From NCBI GenBank assembly GCA_009841635.1, contig VXLJ01000019.1:51149-115148 (forward strand): 64,000 nt of DNA, written 5' to 3'. Source of the DNA: Gammaproteobacteria bacterium. Its GTDB lineage: Bacteria > Pseudomonadota > Gammaproteobacteria > Pseudomonadales > Azotimanducaceae. Of this stretch, positions 54,995 to 64,000 are shown in pieces. The notes beneath the pieces are model-generated. The model saw nothing but the letters and a program-made list of their open reading frames with translations, had not been told where the DNA came from and searched no databases. Every line of letters starts with the position of its first letter. Position 1 is the first letter of the stretch. Position numbers and translations under genes: made by a program.

Positions 54995-57980
54995 TACCAG
55001 TTTCGATATCGCTCGCAAAGAGCTCGCGTTATTTTTTTCGTCGCCTATTGGTTATCTCTTTCTCGCAGTTTACTTAGGCATCACGCTTTTCGTCTTCTTT
55101 TGGGTCGAGCAGTTTTTTGCTCGCAACATAGCCGATGTGCGACCTATGTTCGAGTGGTTGCCGGTTCTTTTGATTTTTCTAGCTGCCGCTTTAACTATGC
55201 GCACCTGGAGCGACGAGCGGCGCGTTGGCACGATCGAGTTTCTATCGACGGTGCCAGTCCGTGATTGGGAGTTGGTGCTTGGCAAGTTCTTAGCGTGCTT
55301 GCTCTTGTTGGTCATTGCGCTTGCAATGACATTGCCATTGCCAATCACCGTTGCTGCTTTAGGCAACATTGACTGGGGACCAGTTTTTGCAGGTTATGTC
55401 GCGTCCGTGTTGTTAGGTGCGGCATACATCGCCATTGGCGTATTTGTGAGTTCCCGCAGCGAAAACCAGATTGTCGCCCTGATTTTGTCGGTTTTGGCGT
55501 GTAGCGTGTTTTATGCCGTCGGCAGTCCTTTCCTCACAGAGCTGGTGAACAATGAAACCGCGGACGTGCTGCGTGGTTTGGGGTCTGGGTCGCGCTTTGA
55601 GTCCATTACGAGAGGCGTTGTCGACTTTCGAGACCTGTACTTCTATGTGTCAGTAACTCTCGCGTTTCTAGCGTTAAACGTGTACTCGTTGCGGCAGATG
55701 GGGTGGAGCGATAGTGGCAACGCTACAAAGCACCGCCAAGCCGCGATTTTGTTGGGCTTGCTTGCCGCCAATCTATTGATTGCAAACGTGTGGCTGAACT
55801 ATGTGAAAGTGTTGCGATGGGATGTGACAGAAGGTGATCAATACTCGATTTCCGATGTAACCAAGAACCAATTAGCACAGCTAACTGAACCCATGCTAAT
55901 TCGAGGTTACTTCAGTGCGAAGACTCATCCGCTGCTCGCACCACTCGTGCCACAGCTGAGCGATTTACTTGCGGAATACGAACTATCAGGTCGCAATGTT
56001 GTGCGAGTGGAAATCATCGATCCAACGGAGGATCCGGCATTAGAAGACGAAGCTAATTCGAAATACGGGATTCGACCCGTGCCATTTCAAGTTCGTGATC
56101 GCCACGAGGCGAGCCTGGTCAACTCATACTTCAATGTGCTAGTCTCCTATGGCGACGACTACGAGGTTTTAGGTTTTCAGGATCTCATCGAAGTTAAAGC
56201 GGAAAACGAATTCGATTTAGACGTACAGCTAAAGAATCCAGAATACCAACTCACGCGTAGCGTGAAGAAAGTACGATCAGGGTTTCGCAGCGGCGGTTCC
56301 CCGTTTGATTTCGTACAGCAACCAGTTCGGTTTACAGGTTATGTCTCCAATGCGGAAAAATTACCGCCAGAGTTAGAAGAAGGCCGTGCGCCGTTGATTA
56401 GTGCACTAGAAGCACTTCAAGCTGGCGCAAGTGGCAAGTTCGACTGGAGCATCATCGATCCCGAAGCGGACGATGGTGCGGTCGCAGAGCAGATCGCGTT
56501 GCAGCTCGGGCTACAGCCTATGGCGGCTAGTCTCTTCGACGTCAACCGTTTTTATTTCTATCTCACCTTGACTGACGATCGCATCGTGGTCACGTTGCCG
56601 CTCCCAGATAGCTTGGATGTCGATGGGTTCAATCGCGTCATTGAGGAAGGCTTGCAGCGGTTTGCGACCGGCTTGTTAACTTCGGTTGCACTCTACAGCC
56701 CCATGCCACCACCGCAACCGCCGATGCAAAACAATCCATACATGCAGCAACCACAGCAGATAGATGACTTTCGAGAGATTTATGCCAGCCTAACCGAAGA
56801 CTTCGACGTGCAGAAAGTGCAGCTAGATACTGCAGTGCCGACTGACACCGATCTTCTAGTTGTCGCTCGGCCTAGCGCACTTAGCAGAACACAAGCGTTT
56901 CACATCGATCAATTTCTAATGATGGGTGGCACCGTAGTGGTGGCTTCAAGCGCTTACACAACAACGTTAACTCAGCAAGCCATGACAGCGATTCCCACCA
57001 ACACCGGATTGGACGATTGGTTAGCGCATCACGGCATCGAAATCGAAGAGGCGATGCTTATGGACTCGAACAACTCAAGTCTCGCACTACCCGTAACTCG
57101 CCGTGTCGGTCCTATTTCTATTCAAGAAATGCGCATGTTCGACTATCCGTTCTTCGTTGAAATCCCCAGTGACGGATTCAATCAAGACAATCCTATAACC
57201 AACAGTTTGAATCAGCTGTCGCTGCCCTGGAGTTCACCGGTCAAGGTGCTTGCAGAACAACAAGCCACGCGCACCGCAACGACGTTGCTGCGCACCGGCA
57301 ATACCACTTGGCGCGACAGCGCGCCGGAGATCATGCCGAAAGTCGATGAATCTGGCGTCTCGCCTTACTTCCCAACGGCGGCTCAATCAGAAGAGACTGT
57401 CGGCGTGCTGGTAGAAGGAAGATTCACATCGTTTTTTGACGAATCGCCGGTTTTAGAAGAAGCCGTAGCTGCTGCCGCGTCCGCAGAAAATGAAGACGAT
57501 GACGCGTCCATCGACGCGACTGAAACGGCGCATGAGCATTCAAACGGCCATTTCCATGACCATGCAGAAGATGGCAACGTGGAATTAACAGATGCAGTTG
57601 ATGAACTCGGCACTGTCGCGAGCGTTATTTCACAGTCGCCTGAGTCCGCTCGACTCATCGTGATTGGTTCATCTTCGTTTTTGGCGGACTCGGCGCTAGG
57701 TCTGTTAGCGTCCTCGCAAGGACAACGCTATACGGCAAGCACGCAGCTCGTTGCAAATCTAGCGGATTGGGCAGTTGAAGACACAGCGCTCATGTCCATT
57801 CGCGGGCGAGGGCATTTTTCGCGAACGCTGCCGCCGTTAACGAATACAGATAAGCAAGTTTGGGAATACACCAACTATGCCTTAGCGTTGCTTTTGATCG
57901 CGGCGACGTTTGCAGCGAATGCGTTCGTGCGAAGTCAACGTAATCGACGCTATCGGAGCATCTTTGGAGACGCAGCATGA
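54984..57980 (+). CDS. GldF-GldG-like fused ABC-2 permease with auxiliary domain
   Basis: A 998-residue membrane protein. Residues 1 to about 245 are an ABC-2 permease with six hydrophobic segments (ends LFFSSPIGYLFLAVYLG and LFLALNVYSLR-like). A further helix near residue 260 leads to an extracytoplasmic region that resembles GldG/IFT52-like auxiliary proteins (LRWDVTEGDQYSIS, later YFNVLVSYGDDYEVL). Around residues 573-592 is a Pro/Gln/Met-rich linker (PPPQPPMQNNPYMQQPQQ). Near residue 848 an acidic, His-rich insert (TAHEHSNGHFHDHAEDG) could bind metal. One transmembrane helix lies near residue 970. In Bacteroidota GldF and GldG are separate. Confidence 0.83.
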   Translation: MATSTSFDIARKELALFFSSPIGYLFLAVYLGITLFVFFWVEQFFARNIADVRPMFEWLPVLLIFLAAALTMRTWSDERRVGTIEFLSTVPVRDWELVLGKFLACLLLLVIALAMTLPLPITVAALGNIDWGPVFAGYVASVLLGAAYIAIGVFVSSRSENQIVALILSVLACSVFYAVGSPFLTELVNNETADVLRGLGSGSRFESITRGVVDFRDLYFYVSVTLAFLALNVYSLRQMGWSDSGNATKHRQAAILLGLLAANLLIANVWLNYVKVLRWDVTEGDQYSISDVTKNQLAQLTEPMLIRGYFSAKTHPLLAPLVPQLSDLLAEYELSGRNVVRVEIIDPTEDPALEDEANSKYGIRPVPFQVRDRHEASLVNSYFNVLVSYGDDYEVLGFQDLIEVKAENEFDLDVQLKNPEYQLTRSVKKVRSGFRSGGSPFDFVQQPVRFTGYVSNAEKLPPELEEGRAPLISALEALQAGASGKFDWSIIDPEADDGAVAEQIALQLGLQPMAASLFDVNRFYFYLTLTDDRIVVTLPLPDSLDVDGFNRVIEEGLQRFATGLLTSVALYSPMPPPQPPMQNNPYMQQPQQIDDFREIYASLTEDFDVQKVQLDTAVPTDTDLLVVARPSALSRTQAFHIDQFLMMGGTVVVASSAYTTTLTQQAMTAIPTNTGLDDWLAHHGIEIEEAMLMDSNNSSLALPVTRRVGPISIQEMRMFDYPFFVEIPSDGFNQDNPITNSLNQLSLPWSSPVKVLAEQQATRTATTLLRTGNTTWRDSAPEIMPKVDESGVSPYFPTAAQSEETVGVLVEGRFTSFFDESPVLEEAVAAAASAENEDDDASIDATETAHEHSNGHFHDHAEDGNVELTDAVDELGTVASVISQSPESARLIVIGSSSFLADSALGLLASSQGQRYTASTQLVANLADWAVEDTALMSIRGRGHFSRTLPPLTNTDKQVWEYTNYALALLLIAATFAANAFVRSQRNRRYRSIFGDAA

Positions 57981-58891
57981 ATCGAGCAATGTTGGCAGGG
58001 TTACTTGCCCTGCAAGTCTTGATCGGTGGGGTTGTATTTGCTTGGAATTTACGAGAACCTGACCAACCTGGCGTGTTCTTCACATTCGATCCCGAAGCCG
58101 TTACACAAATTGAGGTTGTGACGGAGGAAGCAACGATCGATGTACGCAAGACCGGCGAGACGTGGCAATTAGCTGACGGTAAGCCAGCCGATGGCGAAAA
58201 GGTCATCGATACGCTAGAAAAACTCGCAAGCGCATCGTCCGGCTGGCCTGTTGCAACGAGCGCTTCGACGGCAGAACGATTCGAGGTGACTGAAGCGAAG
58301 TTTCAGAAACGACTAACTCTCAAAGCAGAGGACGACGTGGTAGCAGATGCGTATTTCGGTACGTCGCCAAGTTATCGTCGGGTTCACGTAAGCGAAGCGG
58401 ATGGTGGACCTGTCTACGCAATTGAGTTTTCGAATTACGAACTTGGCAACGACAACGCTTCTTGGTTGAACAAGAATCTGCTTAGACCCGTGGGCTCTTT
58501 AAAACAGATTACGCACGATGGTGAGTACACGATCAATAGCGTCAATGGCACATGGACTGCGGCAGATGGCTCGGAGTTAGACAAAGAGGAAGTAGACAAG
58601 GTGGTGCGAAGGTTTGAAAACCTCACTGTTTACACCATTTCAGACGATGCTGAGTTGCCAGACTCGCCTACAGCCGCGTTGACGTGGCGAGACGATCAAG
58701 GCGACACCACGCTGTCCCTTTTCCATCTCGAAGAAGACGATGATTGGATTGCCACATCAGACCGTGTGCCTGGCCAATACGGCATTTCAACATATATCGC
58801 CAAGGATCTTGCGCTTAAAAAAGCCGACCTTATGCCAGAAGTAGCGGCAGAAACGACAGCAGAGGCTGGCGACGCCGTGCCGCCCGAATAG
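57977..58891 (+). CDS. DUF4340 domain protein
   Basis: A 304-residue protein with an N-terminal membrane segment (LAGLLALQVLIGGVVFAW) and a beta-rich extracytoplasmic body characteristic of DUF4340 (WQLADGKPADGEKVIDTLEKL, YAIEFSNYELGNDNASWLNK, shortened). These proteins commonly accompany Gld-like ABC loci; function is unknown. It overlaps the permease gene by four bases (ATGA). The C-terminus is rich in Ala, Glu and Thr. Confidence 0.82.
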   Translation: MNRAMLAGLLALQVLIGGVVFAWNLREPDQPGVFFTFDPEAVTQIEVVTEEATIDVRKTGETWQLADGKPADGEKVIDTLEKLASASSGWPVATSASTAERFEVTEAKFQKRLTLKAEDDVVADAYFGTSPSYRRVHVSEADGGPVYAIEFSNYELGNDNASWLNKNLLRPVGSLKQITHDGEYTINSVNGTWTAADGSELDKEEVDKVVRRFENLTVYTISDDAELPDSPTAALTWRDDQGDTTLSLFHLEEDDDWIATSDRVPGQYGISTYIAKDLALKKADLMPEVAAETTAEAGDAVPPE

Positions 58892-58914
58892 GTTCTGCCT
58901 AAGCTACGCCAGCC

Positions 58915-59439
58915 TTAACCCTCCCGCTTGGCGATACCGAGTTCGGCTAGCTTCGCTGCGATATCTTCTGCGGCTGTGCTGGGATTCACCGAAGTCTCAA
59001 TCGCAAGGACGTTGCCGTCATTGCCGATATAGACGTTGTGGCGGTTAGAAAAACCGTAGTCGCTCATGACACCGTATTGTTTTGCAACGGATTTATCAGG
59101 ATCGGCGAGCAAAGGAAAGTCGGCTTGCATAGACTCAGCAAACTTTGTGACTTCCTCGAGTGGGTCAACACTCACCATGAAATATGTCGCTGCGTACTCA
59201 CGAATGAGGTGTCCATTTTCCGTGAGCGATTTACACTCAATCGTGCACCCGCGCGTGAACGCTTTTGGATACCACGCCAGCACAACTGCGCCATCTTGGG
59301 TCAGATCAGCGAGACGGTAAGTCTGCCCGTCGCTGCCTTGTAAAGTGAAGTCAGGCGCAGCGTCGCCGACGCTCAATGCGGTGCCTAAAACGAGTACGGC
59401 TGCAAGCGCAGAAGCGCGGAAGTAGCTTGGGACTTTCAT
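58915..59439 (-). CDS. Exported peroxiredoxin, AhpC/TSA-Bcp family
   Basis: Thiol peroxidase of 174 residues. A signal peptide ([21 protein letters not shown]) suggests a periplasmic location. The peroxidatic motif PxxxTxxC is intact ([16 protein letters not shown]), and a second Cys four residues later may resolve. [15 protein letters not shown] and [17 protein letters not shown] are family landmarks. It should reduce peroxides, with an unknown electron donor. It lies convergent with the DUF4340 gene and downstream of the aquaporin gene by 60 bases on the same strand. Confidence 0.9.
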   Translation of the reverse strand: MKVPSYFRASALAAVLVLGTALSVGDAAPDFTLQGSDGQTYRLADLTQDGAVVLAWYPKAFTRGCTIECKSLTENGHLIREYAATYFMVSVDPLEEVTKFAESMQADFPLLADPDKSVAKQYGVMSDYGFSNRHNVYIGNDGNVLAIETSVNPSTAAEDIAAKLAELGIAKREG

Positions 59440-59499
59440 TAGCTTTAATCCAAATGGACGCGAATGTGATCCGAATTAGACAGCTTGGATCTCGAAGGG

Positions 59500-60195
59500 T
59501 TAGTCCACTTGTGGTTTTACATGACTTGAACGGTCGAGCAAACCAAAACAAGCGGCCGCGATGATTGCTCCTATGAGTTGCGCACCAATGAATGGCAGCA
59601 CGTCCACCGGCGCAATGCCAGTAAACGAGTCGCTCATGCTGCGCGCGAGCGTGACGGCTGGGTTTGCAAATGACGTCGATGAGGTAAACCAATATGCACC
59701 CGAGACGTACAACCCAACCATCGGACCGATCCAATTCGGATTGATTCGCAACGTGCCTAGTATCGCAGCGACTAGCCCAAAAGTGGCGACGATCTCAGCT
59801 ACGAATGTTCCTAGGCTTAGCCGAAGATTGGTAGAGGTTTGGAAAACAGTCACATCAAACATGAGATGAGCTAGCCACGTGCCAAAAATTCCGCCGACAA
59901 TTTGCGCGACTACGTAAGGCATTAACCAACCGAAGCGCAGCTCGCCGCGCATGCACAACGCAACAGAAACGGCAGGATTTAAATGAGCGCCGGAAAGAGA
60001 ACGAATAACTGTGATGAGCACGGTTAGCATGACACCTGTTGCTAAGGTATTGCCAAGCAGTGCGACAGCTTCATTGCCACCAGCGAGCTTTGCTGCCATG
60101 ATGCCGGAGCCGACGACGGTGGCGACTAGGAAGAGCGTACCGAGGAATTCGCCTGCTAGTTTCACAGCAGCCGTTGGCGTAAGTCGTTCTTGCAT
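59500..60195 (-). CDS. Aquaporin/MIP-family channel
   Basis: Inner-membrane channel of 231 residues with six hydrophobic segments and two half-helices. Both NPA boxes are present: GAHLNPAVSVALCM and SFANPAVTLARS. The N-terminal LAGEFLGTLFLVATVVGSGIMAA helix is typical (LAGEFLGTLFLVATVVG). The narrow-filter residues cannot be confidently assigned by eye, so water versus glycerol/metalloid transport is open. It starts at ATG 60195 and is divergent from the FG-GAP lipoprotein gene. Confidence 0.93.
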   Translation of the reverse strand: MQERLTPTAAVKLAGEFLGTLFLVATVVGSGIMAAKLAGGNEAVALLGNTLATGVMLTVLITVIRSLSGAHLNPAVSVALCMRGELRFGWLMPYVVAQIVGGIFGTWLAHLMFDVTVFQTSTNLRLSLGTFVAEIVATFGLVAAILGTLRINPNWIGPMVGLYVSGAYWFTSSTSFANPAVTLARSMSDSFTGIAPVDVLPFIGAQLIGAIIAAACFGLLDRSSHVKPQVD

Positions 60196-60262
60196 TTCCT
60201 ACGGGACAATCAAAACTAGCAACGCGTATTTAAAAACCGCATCGCGACACATTCTGACATGT

Positions 60263-61903
60263 TTGCGGCTGGCGTCCCTATTTGGACTTGCATGGTTCCC
60301 AGGGTGCGCGAACGAACCACCAGCCACAGCTTGGTTTGTCGATGAAGCACTTACTCGCGGCATCACATTCGAACACGTGTCTGGCTTTACGGACCGACCT
60401 TATTTACCGGAAATCATGGGCGGTGGCGTCGCACTAGTTGACGTCGATGGGGATGCCGACCTCGATCTGTATTTTGTGCAAAGTGGTTGGCACCTAGGCA
60501 GCAATCCCGAGACTATCTTGCCAAACGAACTTTATTTAAACGATGGCACTGGCCAGTTCCACGCGGTTGAATCGCAGCAAAGTTTTGCACATTCGAGCTA
60601 TGGCATGGGGGTTGCGACAGGCGATTACGACAACGATGGTGATACAGACCTTTACATCACCAATTTAGGCGAAAACACGCTGCTACGTAATGACGGGACA
60701 GGCGACTTTCAAGACATGACTAAAGAAGCTGGTGTTAACGATTCGAGCTGGAGCACTGCCGCGACCTTTACCGATTTTGATCGGGACGGCGATCTTGACC
60801 TTTTCGTGGTCAATAACTTAGTTTGGTCGGCTGAACGCGAAATTGATTGTTACGCGCGAGGCGTGCTCACTTATTGCCTGCCGACCAACTATCAAGCGCC
60901 TGCTCGCGACACGATGTTTCGCAACAACGGTGATGGCACATTTACCAATGTGACCGCGGTGACAGGTTTTGACTTGGCGTATGGAAACGGCCTAGGCACC
61001 GTACCTGCTGATTTTGACGGTGACGGTTTGCTTGATCTATTCGTCGCCAACGACACGATGGTAAATCAGCTTTGGCTTAATCAAGGAGATTGGCGCTTTC
61101 TGGACAAAGCGGTGCAGTGGTCATGTGCGGTCGACAACCACGGCTTTGCCAAGGCCGGTATGGGTGTGGACGCGGTAGATCTTGACGACGACGCTGATCA
61201 AGATGTACTAGTCGTCAACTTAGAAGGACAAACTGATTCGGTTTACGTCAATGAAAACGGTTACTTTAGAGACCGCACCAGTCATGCGGGTTTGGGATCG
61301 GGGAGTAGGCGCTTCACGCGATTCGGAGTTGTGCTAGCGGACTTCGACAACGATGGTGTGGTCGATTTGATGGAAGCGAATGGCAAGGTAGATGGTGATC
61401 CTCGTACTGAAGAAGATCAATTTGCAGAACCAAACATGTTGTTCGAAGGTCGGCTTGAGGAAGGATTGATTCGATTTGAATCATTGCCGACGAGCGATGG
61501 CACGGCTAACCCAAAATCTCACACGAGTCGCGCGCTAGCAGTTGGCGACCTTGATGCGGACGGCGATTTAGATGCGGTGATCGTGAATCGCGATGCTGCG
61601 CCGTACGTGCTCATAAATGCGGTTGGTGCTAACAACAACTGGATTCGATTTCGGATTTTGAATGGGTATGGGAGCGACGCCATTGGTGCGACCGTATCGC
61701 TCACAGTCGGGACAAAACAACAGGTTCGCTACGTCAAAGTCGCCGGCAGCTACTTGAGCGCTCATGAACCGGTTGTGCATTTCGGTTTGGGTTCTGCGAA
61801 CACAGTAGAAGATGTCACTGTCGTTTGGCCGACCGGTGAGGAACGCGTCGTCGGCTCCTTGGCAGCTAATCAGGTGGTCGTCATAGAGCCGGCCAAAAAA
61901 TAA
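60263..61903 (+). CDS. FG-GAP/VCBS repeat and ASPIC/UnbV domain lipoprotein
   Basis: An exported protein of about 546 residues. Seven repeats carry calcium-binding D-x-D-x-D-G loops (for example DVDGDADLDLYF, DYDNDGDTDLYITN, DFDRDGDLDLFVVNN, DFDGDGLLDLFVAND, DFDNDGVVDLMEANG, DLDADGDLDAVIVN), forming a beta-propeller. The C-terminal ASPIC/UnbV domain (WIRFRILNGYGSDAIGATV) follows. No ATG or GTG is available after the aquaporin start; the likely start is TTG 60263, giving LRLASLFGLAWFPGC, a lipoprotein signal with Cys at residue 15. Longer versions would read through the antisense aquaporin gene. Confidence 0.8.
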   Translation: MRLASLFGLAWFPGCANEPPATAWFVDEALTRGITFEHVSGFTDRPYLPEIMGGGVALVDVDGDADLDLYFVQSGWHLGSNPETILPNELYLNDGTGQFHAVESQQSFAHSSYGMGVATGDYDNDGDTDLYITNLGENTLLRNDGTGDFQDMTKEAGVNDSSWSTAATFTDFDRDGDLDLFVVNNLVWSAEREIDCYARGVLTYCLPTNYQAPARDTMFRNNGDGTFTNVTAVTGFDLAYGNGLGTVPADFDGDGLLDLFVANDTMVNQLWLNQGDWRFLDKAVQWSCAVDNHGFAKAGMGVDAVDLDDDADQDVLVVNLEGQTDSVYVNENGYFRDRTSHAGLGSGSRRFTRFGVVLADFDNDGVVDLMEANGKVDGDPRTEEDQFAEPNMLFEGRLEEGLIRFESLPTSDGTANPKSHTSRALAVGDLDADGDLDAVIVNRDAAPYVLINAVGANNNWIRFRILNGYGSDAIGATVSLTVGTKQQVRYVKVAGSYLSAHEPVVHFGLGSANTVEDVTVVWPTGEERVVGSLAANQVVVIEPAKK

Positions 61904-61907
61904 CCAC

Positions 61908-62330
61908 TCACGACGAAGCTGCGATTGCCATGGCCTTGCGCGTAACCAGTTGCCGTTCGCTTAAAGCGGCATCGTCGTAAGGTACAGCGGGACCGCTACC
62001 CCAGACCGGACCAGGCCATGCGGCATCGGTTTGAAGACGACCGATCACATGAACGTGCAGTTGTGAAACTTGATTGCCTAAAGCTGCCACATTGACTTTA
62101 TCTGCGTCAATCATTGCCTTTACTGTCTGGGATGCCATATCGATCTCGTGATACAAGCTGTTCCGTTGCTCGTGCGGAACCTCATGGAAGTCCCTAAGAC
62201 CCGTTAATCGCGGCACCAGAATCAACCAAGGAAATCGTTGGTCGTTCATGAGTAACACACGACACAACAATGCGTCGCCAACCAAAGCGCAGTCAGCTAA
62301 CAATTGCGGGTGTACAGCAAAATCGCTCAT
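61908..62330 (-). CDS. HIT family nucleotide hydrolase/transferase
   Basis: A 140-residue protein of the histidine triad superfamily. The triad signature is seen as VSQLHVHVIGRLQTDAAWP, with the catalytic His in the first of these. ATG 62330 was chosen; it overlaps the upstream DUF3604 stop as ATGA. An in-frame start eight codons earlier would overlap the DUF3604 gene more. Substrate is unknown; HIT proteins usually cleave adenylylated or guanylylated substrates. Confidence 0.85.
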   Translation of the reverse strand: MSDFAVHPQLLADCALVGDALLCRVLLMNDQRFPWLILVPRLTGLRDFHEVPHEQRNSLYHEIDMASQTVKAMIDADKVNVAALGNQVSQLHVHVIGRLQTDAAWPGPVWGSGPAVPYDDAALSERQLVTRKAMAIAASS

Positions 62331-64000
62331 AGCGTTTTGTAGCCTCCTACCCATATTGGACTCGACCAGGCGACCGCATCGTTCGCCAAGGTTGCGCGAA
62401 CGAAGTAGTAGTCGCCCTGCTGCGTTCCCGTATCCAAGAGTTCAAACGAACGATCACGAGACCCTTGTCGCACGATGCGACGTACGCGGATTTTGTCCTC
62501 ATAGTCAGGCATAGAAATTGTTTGCTCAACCGATTCGCCAGCCTGGCCTTGCAGAGGCATCGTGATGGTGGTCGCTGGGAAAGCTTGATGTAGTCGATAG
62601 GTCGGTGGACCGCCGCCGTATTCGCGACCAGCACTTAACGCAAACGTTAGCGTGCTGTTGGGTCCGATGTCTGTGAGCGTTAAATCAAACGAGCTTTCGT
62701 CGCCTCGAGTCTGCGTGCTAAAAGTGATTGTGCCGTCGTCGTTGACTTCGAACCGTTGTGCTTGCCGATTGGTGAAATCCATGGGTTCAGCTGCGACGAG
62801 ACTAGCGCCTTCGATAGTCAGCGTGCCGCTCCAATTTTTCCAGCCCCGTGGATTGTCGTGCTCGTGATGAGGCGTGGAGTCTGAACCGAAACTGACCTTG
62901 AACTTACCTTCTGAGACTGGCGCATTGGCTTCGGCAGCTAAGTAGTCGCGCGACCAAATCACGCCATCGTTCTTCACGACTGCAATAGCTGCAATAGGCC
63001 ACGCAGCTATGACGCGACCCCGTAACTCCCGCTGCTCAGTGAATGGGATTCGTTTCCCCATCGGGGTGTCATTCAATGTGAAATCAAGAATGATCCGATC
63101 GCCAGTTGTCGCATACGCGTTGATGTTCTTCATCGCGTCAAAGAGGCTGTCGCGCGTTTTTTCCGTGGCAATTAATGCACCAAGACCACCACGTTGGCTC
63201 AACCCGCCAGGCGTGGGTGCTGTGTAACCGGGTTGACTCAGATGGTTGTCGCTAGCGGCTGTAAACCCGACTTCGTGACCATGCTGCAGATATTTCTGCC
63301 CAAACCACTCAAACGAGCCGTGTTGCGACATGATTTCGACTAGATGCTCTAGGTCTGGATCACTGAATCGATAGTTGCCGGGTTGGTGCGCATGAGGTAT
63401 GACCACGACGTCGTTGGCATCGTGTTTTTCGTGCAAACCGTGGTAGAGCTTGGAGAGTGTGCCATAGAACTGTGCGCCGATGCGTTCTCGACCTTGTGCG
63501 GTTCGAAAGATGACGTTATGGTGTCCGCCGAAGAATTTCGAGCGAGTCCACTCATCACCTAGAAAGGCAATGAAGTTGGCGTCACTAAATCGTTCAACAT
63601 TGTCAATCAATACCTGCCACTCGGCGTCATCCATCCAGATGTCGTGCTCTGAATGGGTCACGTAATCGAGTGCTGCATCGTTTTTAGCCCAGCGCATGAA
63701 ACGATCAGGTGTGCCAAGTCCTTCTGCGAATCCAGAGTGTCCGTGGGTATCGCCCCAATAAATGAAACGGCTAGGTTCATCTTCGACAAGCATGGCGTTG
63801 CCGTACCCTGCAATGGCACCATCTAAGGATTCGATGGTGAGCTGATACACCCCTGCTTCGCTCAATCCTTGCTCAAGTCGAACCTTGGTTATGGCAGATT
63901 CCGAAGGCTGGGTACGAGCAACTTCCATCCCATTGAGCTTGACGAGCCACGGTGGTGAAGGTTCGGTCGGTCGGTTAAAAAACCTGTCGCGCGCACGTAC
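62327..64000 (-). CDS. DUF3604 family protein, 5' end outside the window
   Basis: At least 557 residues; the reading frame is open to the right edge, so the N-terminus is missing. DUF3604 landmarks are IYWGDTHGHSGFAEGLGTPD (YWGDTHGHSGFAEG), VTHSEHDIWMDD, VVIPHAHQPGNY and FTAASDNHLSQPGY, a set of His and Asp residues resembling a PHP-like metal hydrolase site. Substrate and function are not established. The gene overlaps the HIT gene by four bases, so the two are translationally linked. Confidence 0.87.
   Translation of the reverse strand, partial: VRARDRFFNRPTEPSPPWLVKLNGMEVARTQPSESAITKVRLEQGLSEAGVYQLTIESLDGAIAGYGNAMLVEDEPSRFIYWGDTHGHSGFAEGLGTPDRFMRWAKNDAALDYVTHSEHDIWMDDAEWQVLIDNVERFSDANFIAFLGDEWTRSKFFGGHHNVIFRTAQGRERIGAQFYGTLSKLYHGLHEKHDANDVVVIPHAHQPGNYRFSDPDLEHLVEIMSQHGSFEWFGQKYLQHGHEVGFTAASDNHLSQPGYTAPTPGGLSQRGGLGALIATEKTRDSLFDAMKNINAYATTGDRIILDFTLNDTPMGKRIPFTEQRELRGRVIAAWPIAAIAVVKNDGVIWSRDYLAAEANAPVSEGKFKVSFGSDSTPHHEHDNPRGWKNWSGTLTIEGASLVAAEPMDFTNRQAQRFEVNDDGTITFSTQTRGDESSFDLTLTDIGPNSTLTFALSAGREYGGGPPTYRLHQAFPATTITMPLQGQAGESVEQTISMPDYEDKIRVRRIVRQGSRDRSFELLDTGTQQGDYYFVRATLANDAVAWSSPIWVGGYKTL

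Noticed and set aside
60011..60262. N-terminal extension of the FG-GAP protein
   Set aside because: It lies antisense to the aquaporin gene and is rich in Ser/Ala/Pro with no signal peptide; the lipobox further in marks the real N-terminus.
1..64000. tRNA, rRNA, CRISPR, insertion sequence or prophage
   Set aside because: Reading through all gaps I saw no cloverleaf-like sequence, no regular repeat array, no transposase or integrase and no flanking target repeats.

Overview
The window looks like a contiguous piece of chromosome from a gammaproteobacterium, probably marine or otherwise aquatic. The main reasons are gene content and gene order: ntrBC with trmL, tatABC-ubiBJE, hslVU with a SPOR-domain gene, aroKB, ponA (PBP1A), rpmE/priA and gltBD. 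From memory, all of these sit in one broad chromosomal neighbourhood in Pseudomonas-type genomes. Base composition is near 50% GC by eye. I see no tRNA or rRNA gene, no CRISPR array, no insertion sequence and no phage genes. Gene density is very high and many genes overlap by one to four bases.

Layout. 1-2.9 kb (minus): 3'-truncated trmL, ntrC and ntrB, preceded by a clear sigma-54 promoter and two NtrC-type boxes. 3.1-5.6 kb (minus): a reductase-like extended SDR, then a PP-loop ATPase overlapping a TusA-like sulfur carrier. 5.6-12.1 kb (plus): dtd, then a CusCBA-type copper/silver efflux pump. 12.1-21.1 kb (minus): twelve tightly packed housekeeping genes, aroK-aroB-SPOR-hslV-hslU-DUF971-ubiE-ubiJ-ubiB-tatA-tatB-tatC. 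21.4-28.3 kb: PBP1A, a small membrane protein, an M48 protease, L31 and PriA. 28.3-34.4 kb (minus): glutamate synthase gltB-gltD behind a long leader. 34.8-39.4 kb: Nudix hydrolase, malate dehydrogenase, a conserved 101-residue Cys-containing protein beside an acyl-CoA ligase, and an amidohydrolase. 39.4-40.1 kb is about 660 bases without a convincing gene.

The second half is more accessory. 40.1-46.5 kb: a small secreted protein that looks like cytochrome c without its haem motif, an outer-membrane barrel, a TVP38-flavoprotein fusion and, convergent with it, a DUF547/GT2/GT-C mannosyltransferase-like operon. 46.8-48.6 kb: a second barrel and a putative delta-class carbonic anhydrase. 48.7-54.0 kb (minus): acyl-CoA ligase, enolase-superfamily enzyme, two-TM potassium-channel-like protein, PLP D-amino-acid lyase/aldolase and an SDR, apparently a catabolic operon. 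54.1-58.9 kb (plus): a Gld-like ABC system whose GldF and GldG parts are fused. 58.9-64 kb: peroxiredoxin, aquaporin, an FG-GAP/ASPIC lipoprotein, a HIT protein and a DUF3604 gene running off the right edge.

How it fits together. The left half links nitrogen control (NtrBC) with ammonia assimilation (GltBD), ubiquinone synthesis, Tat export, aromatic amino acid synthesis and wall synthesis. The right half is mostly envelope and catabolic functions. Best candidates for undescribed biology are the 40-46.5 kb membrane redox/glycosylation locus, the Gld-like GldFG fusion, the PP-loop/TusA pair and the channel-containing catabolic operon. All functional calls are from reading motifs; no database search was run.
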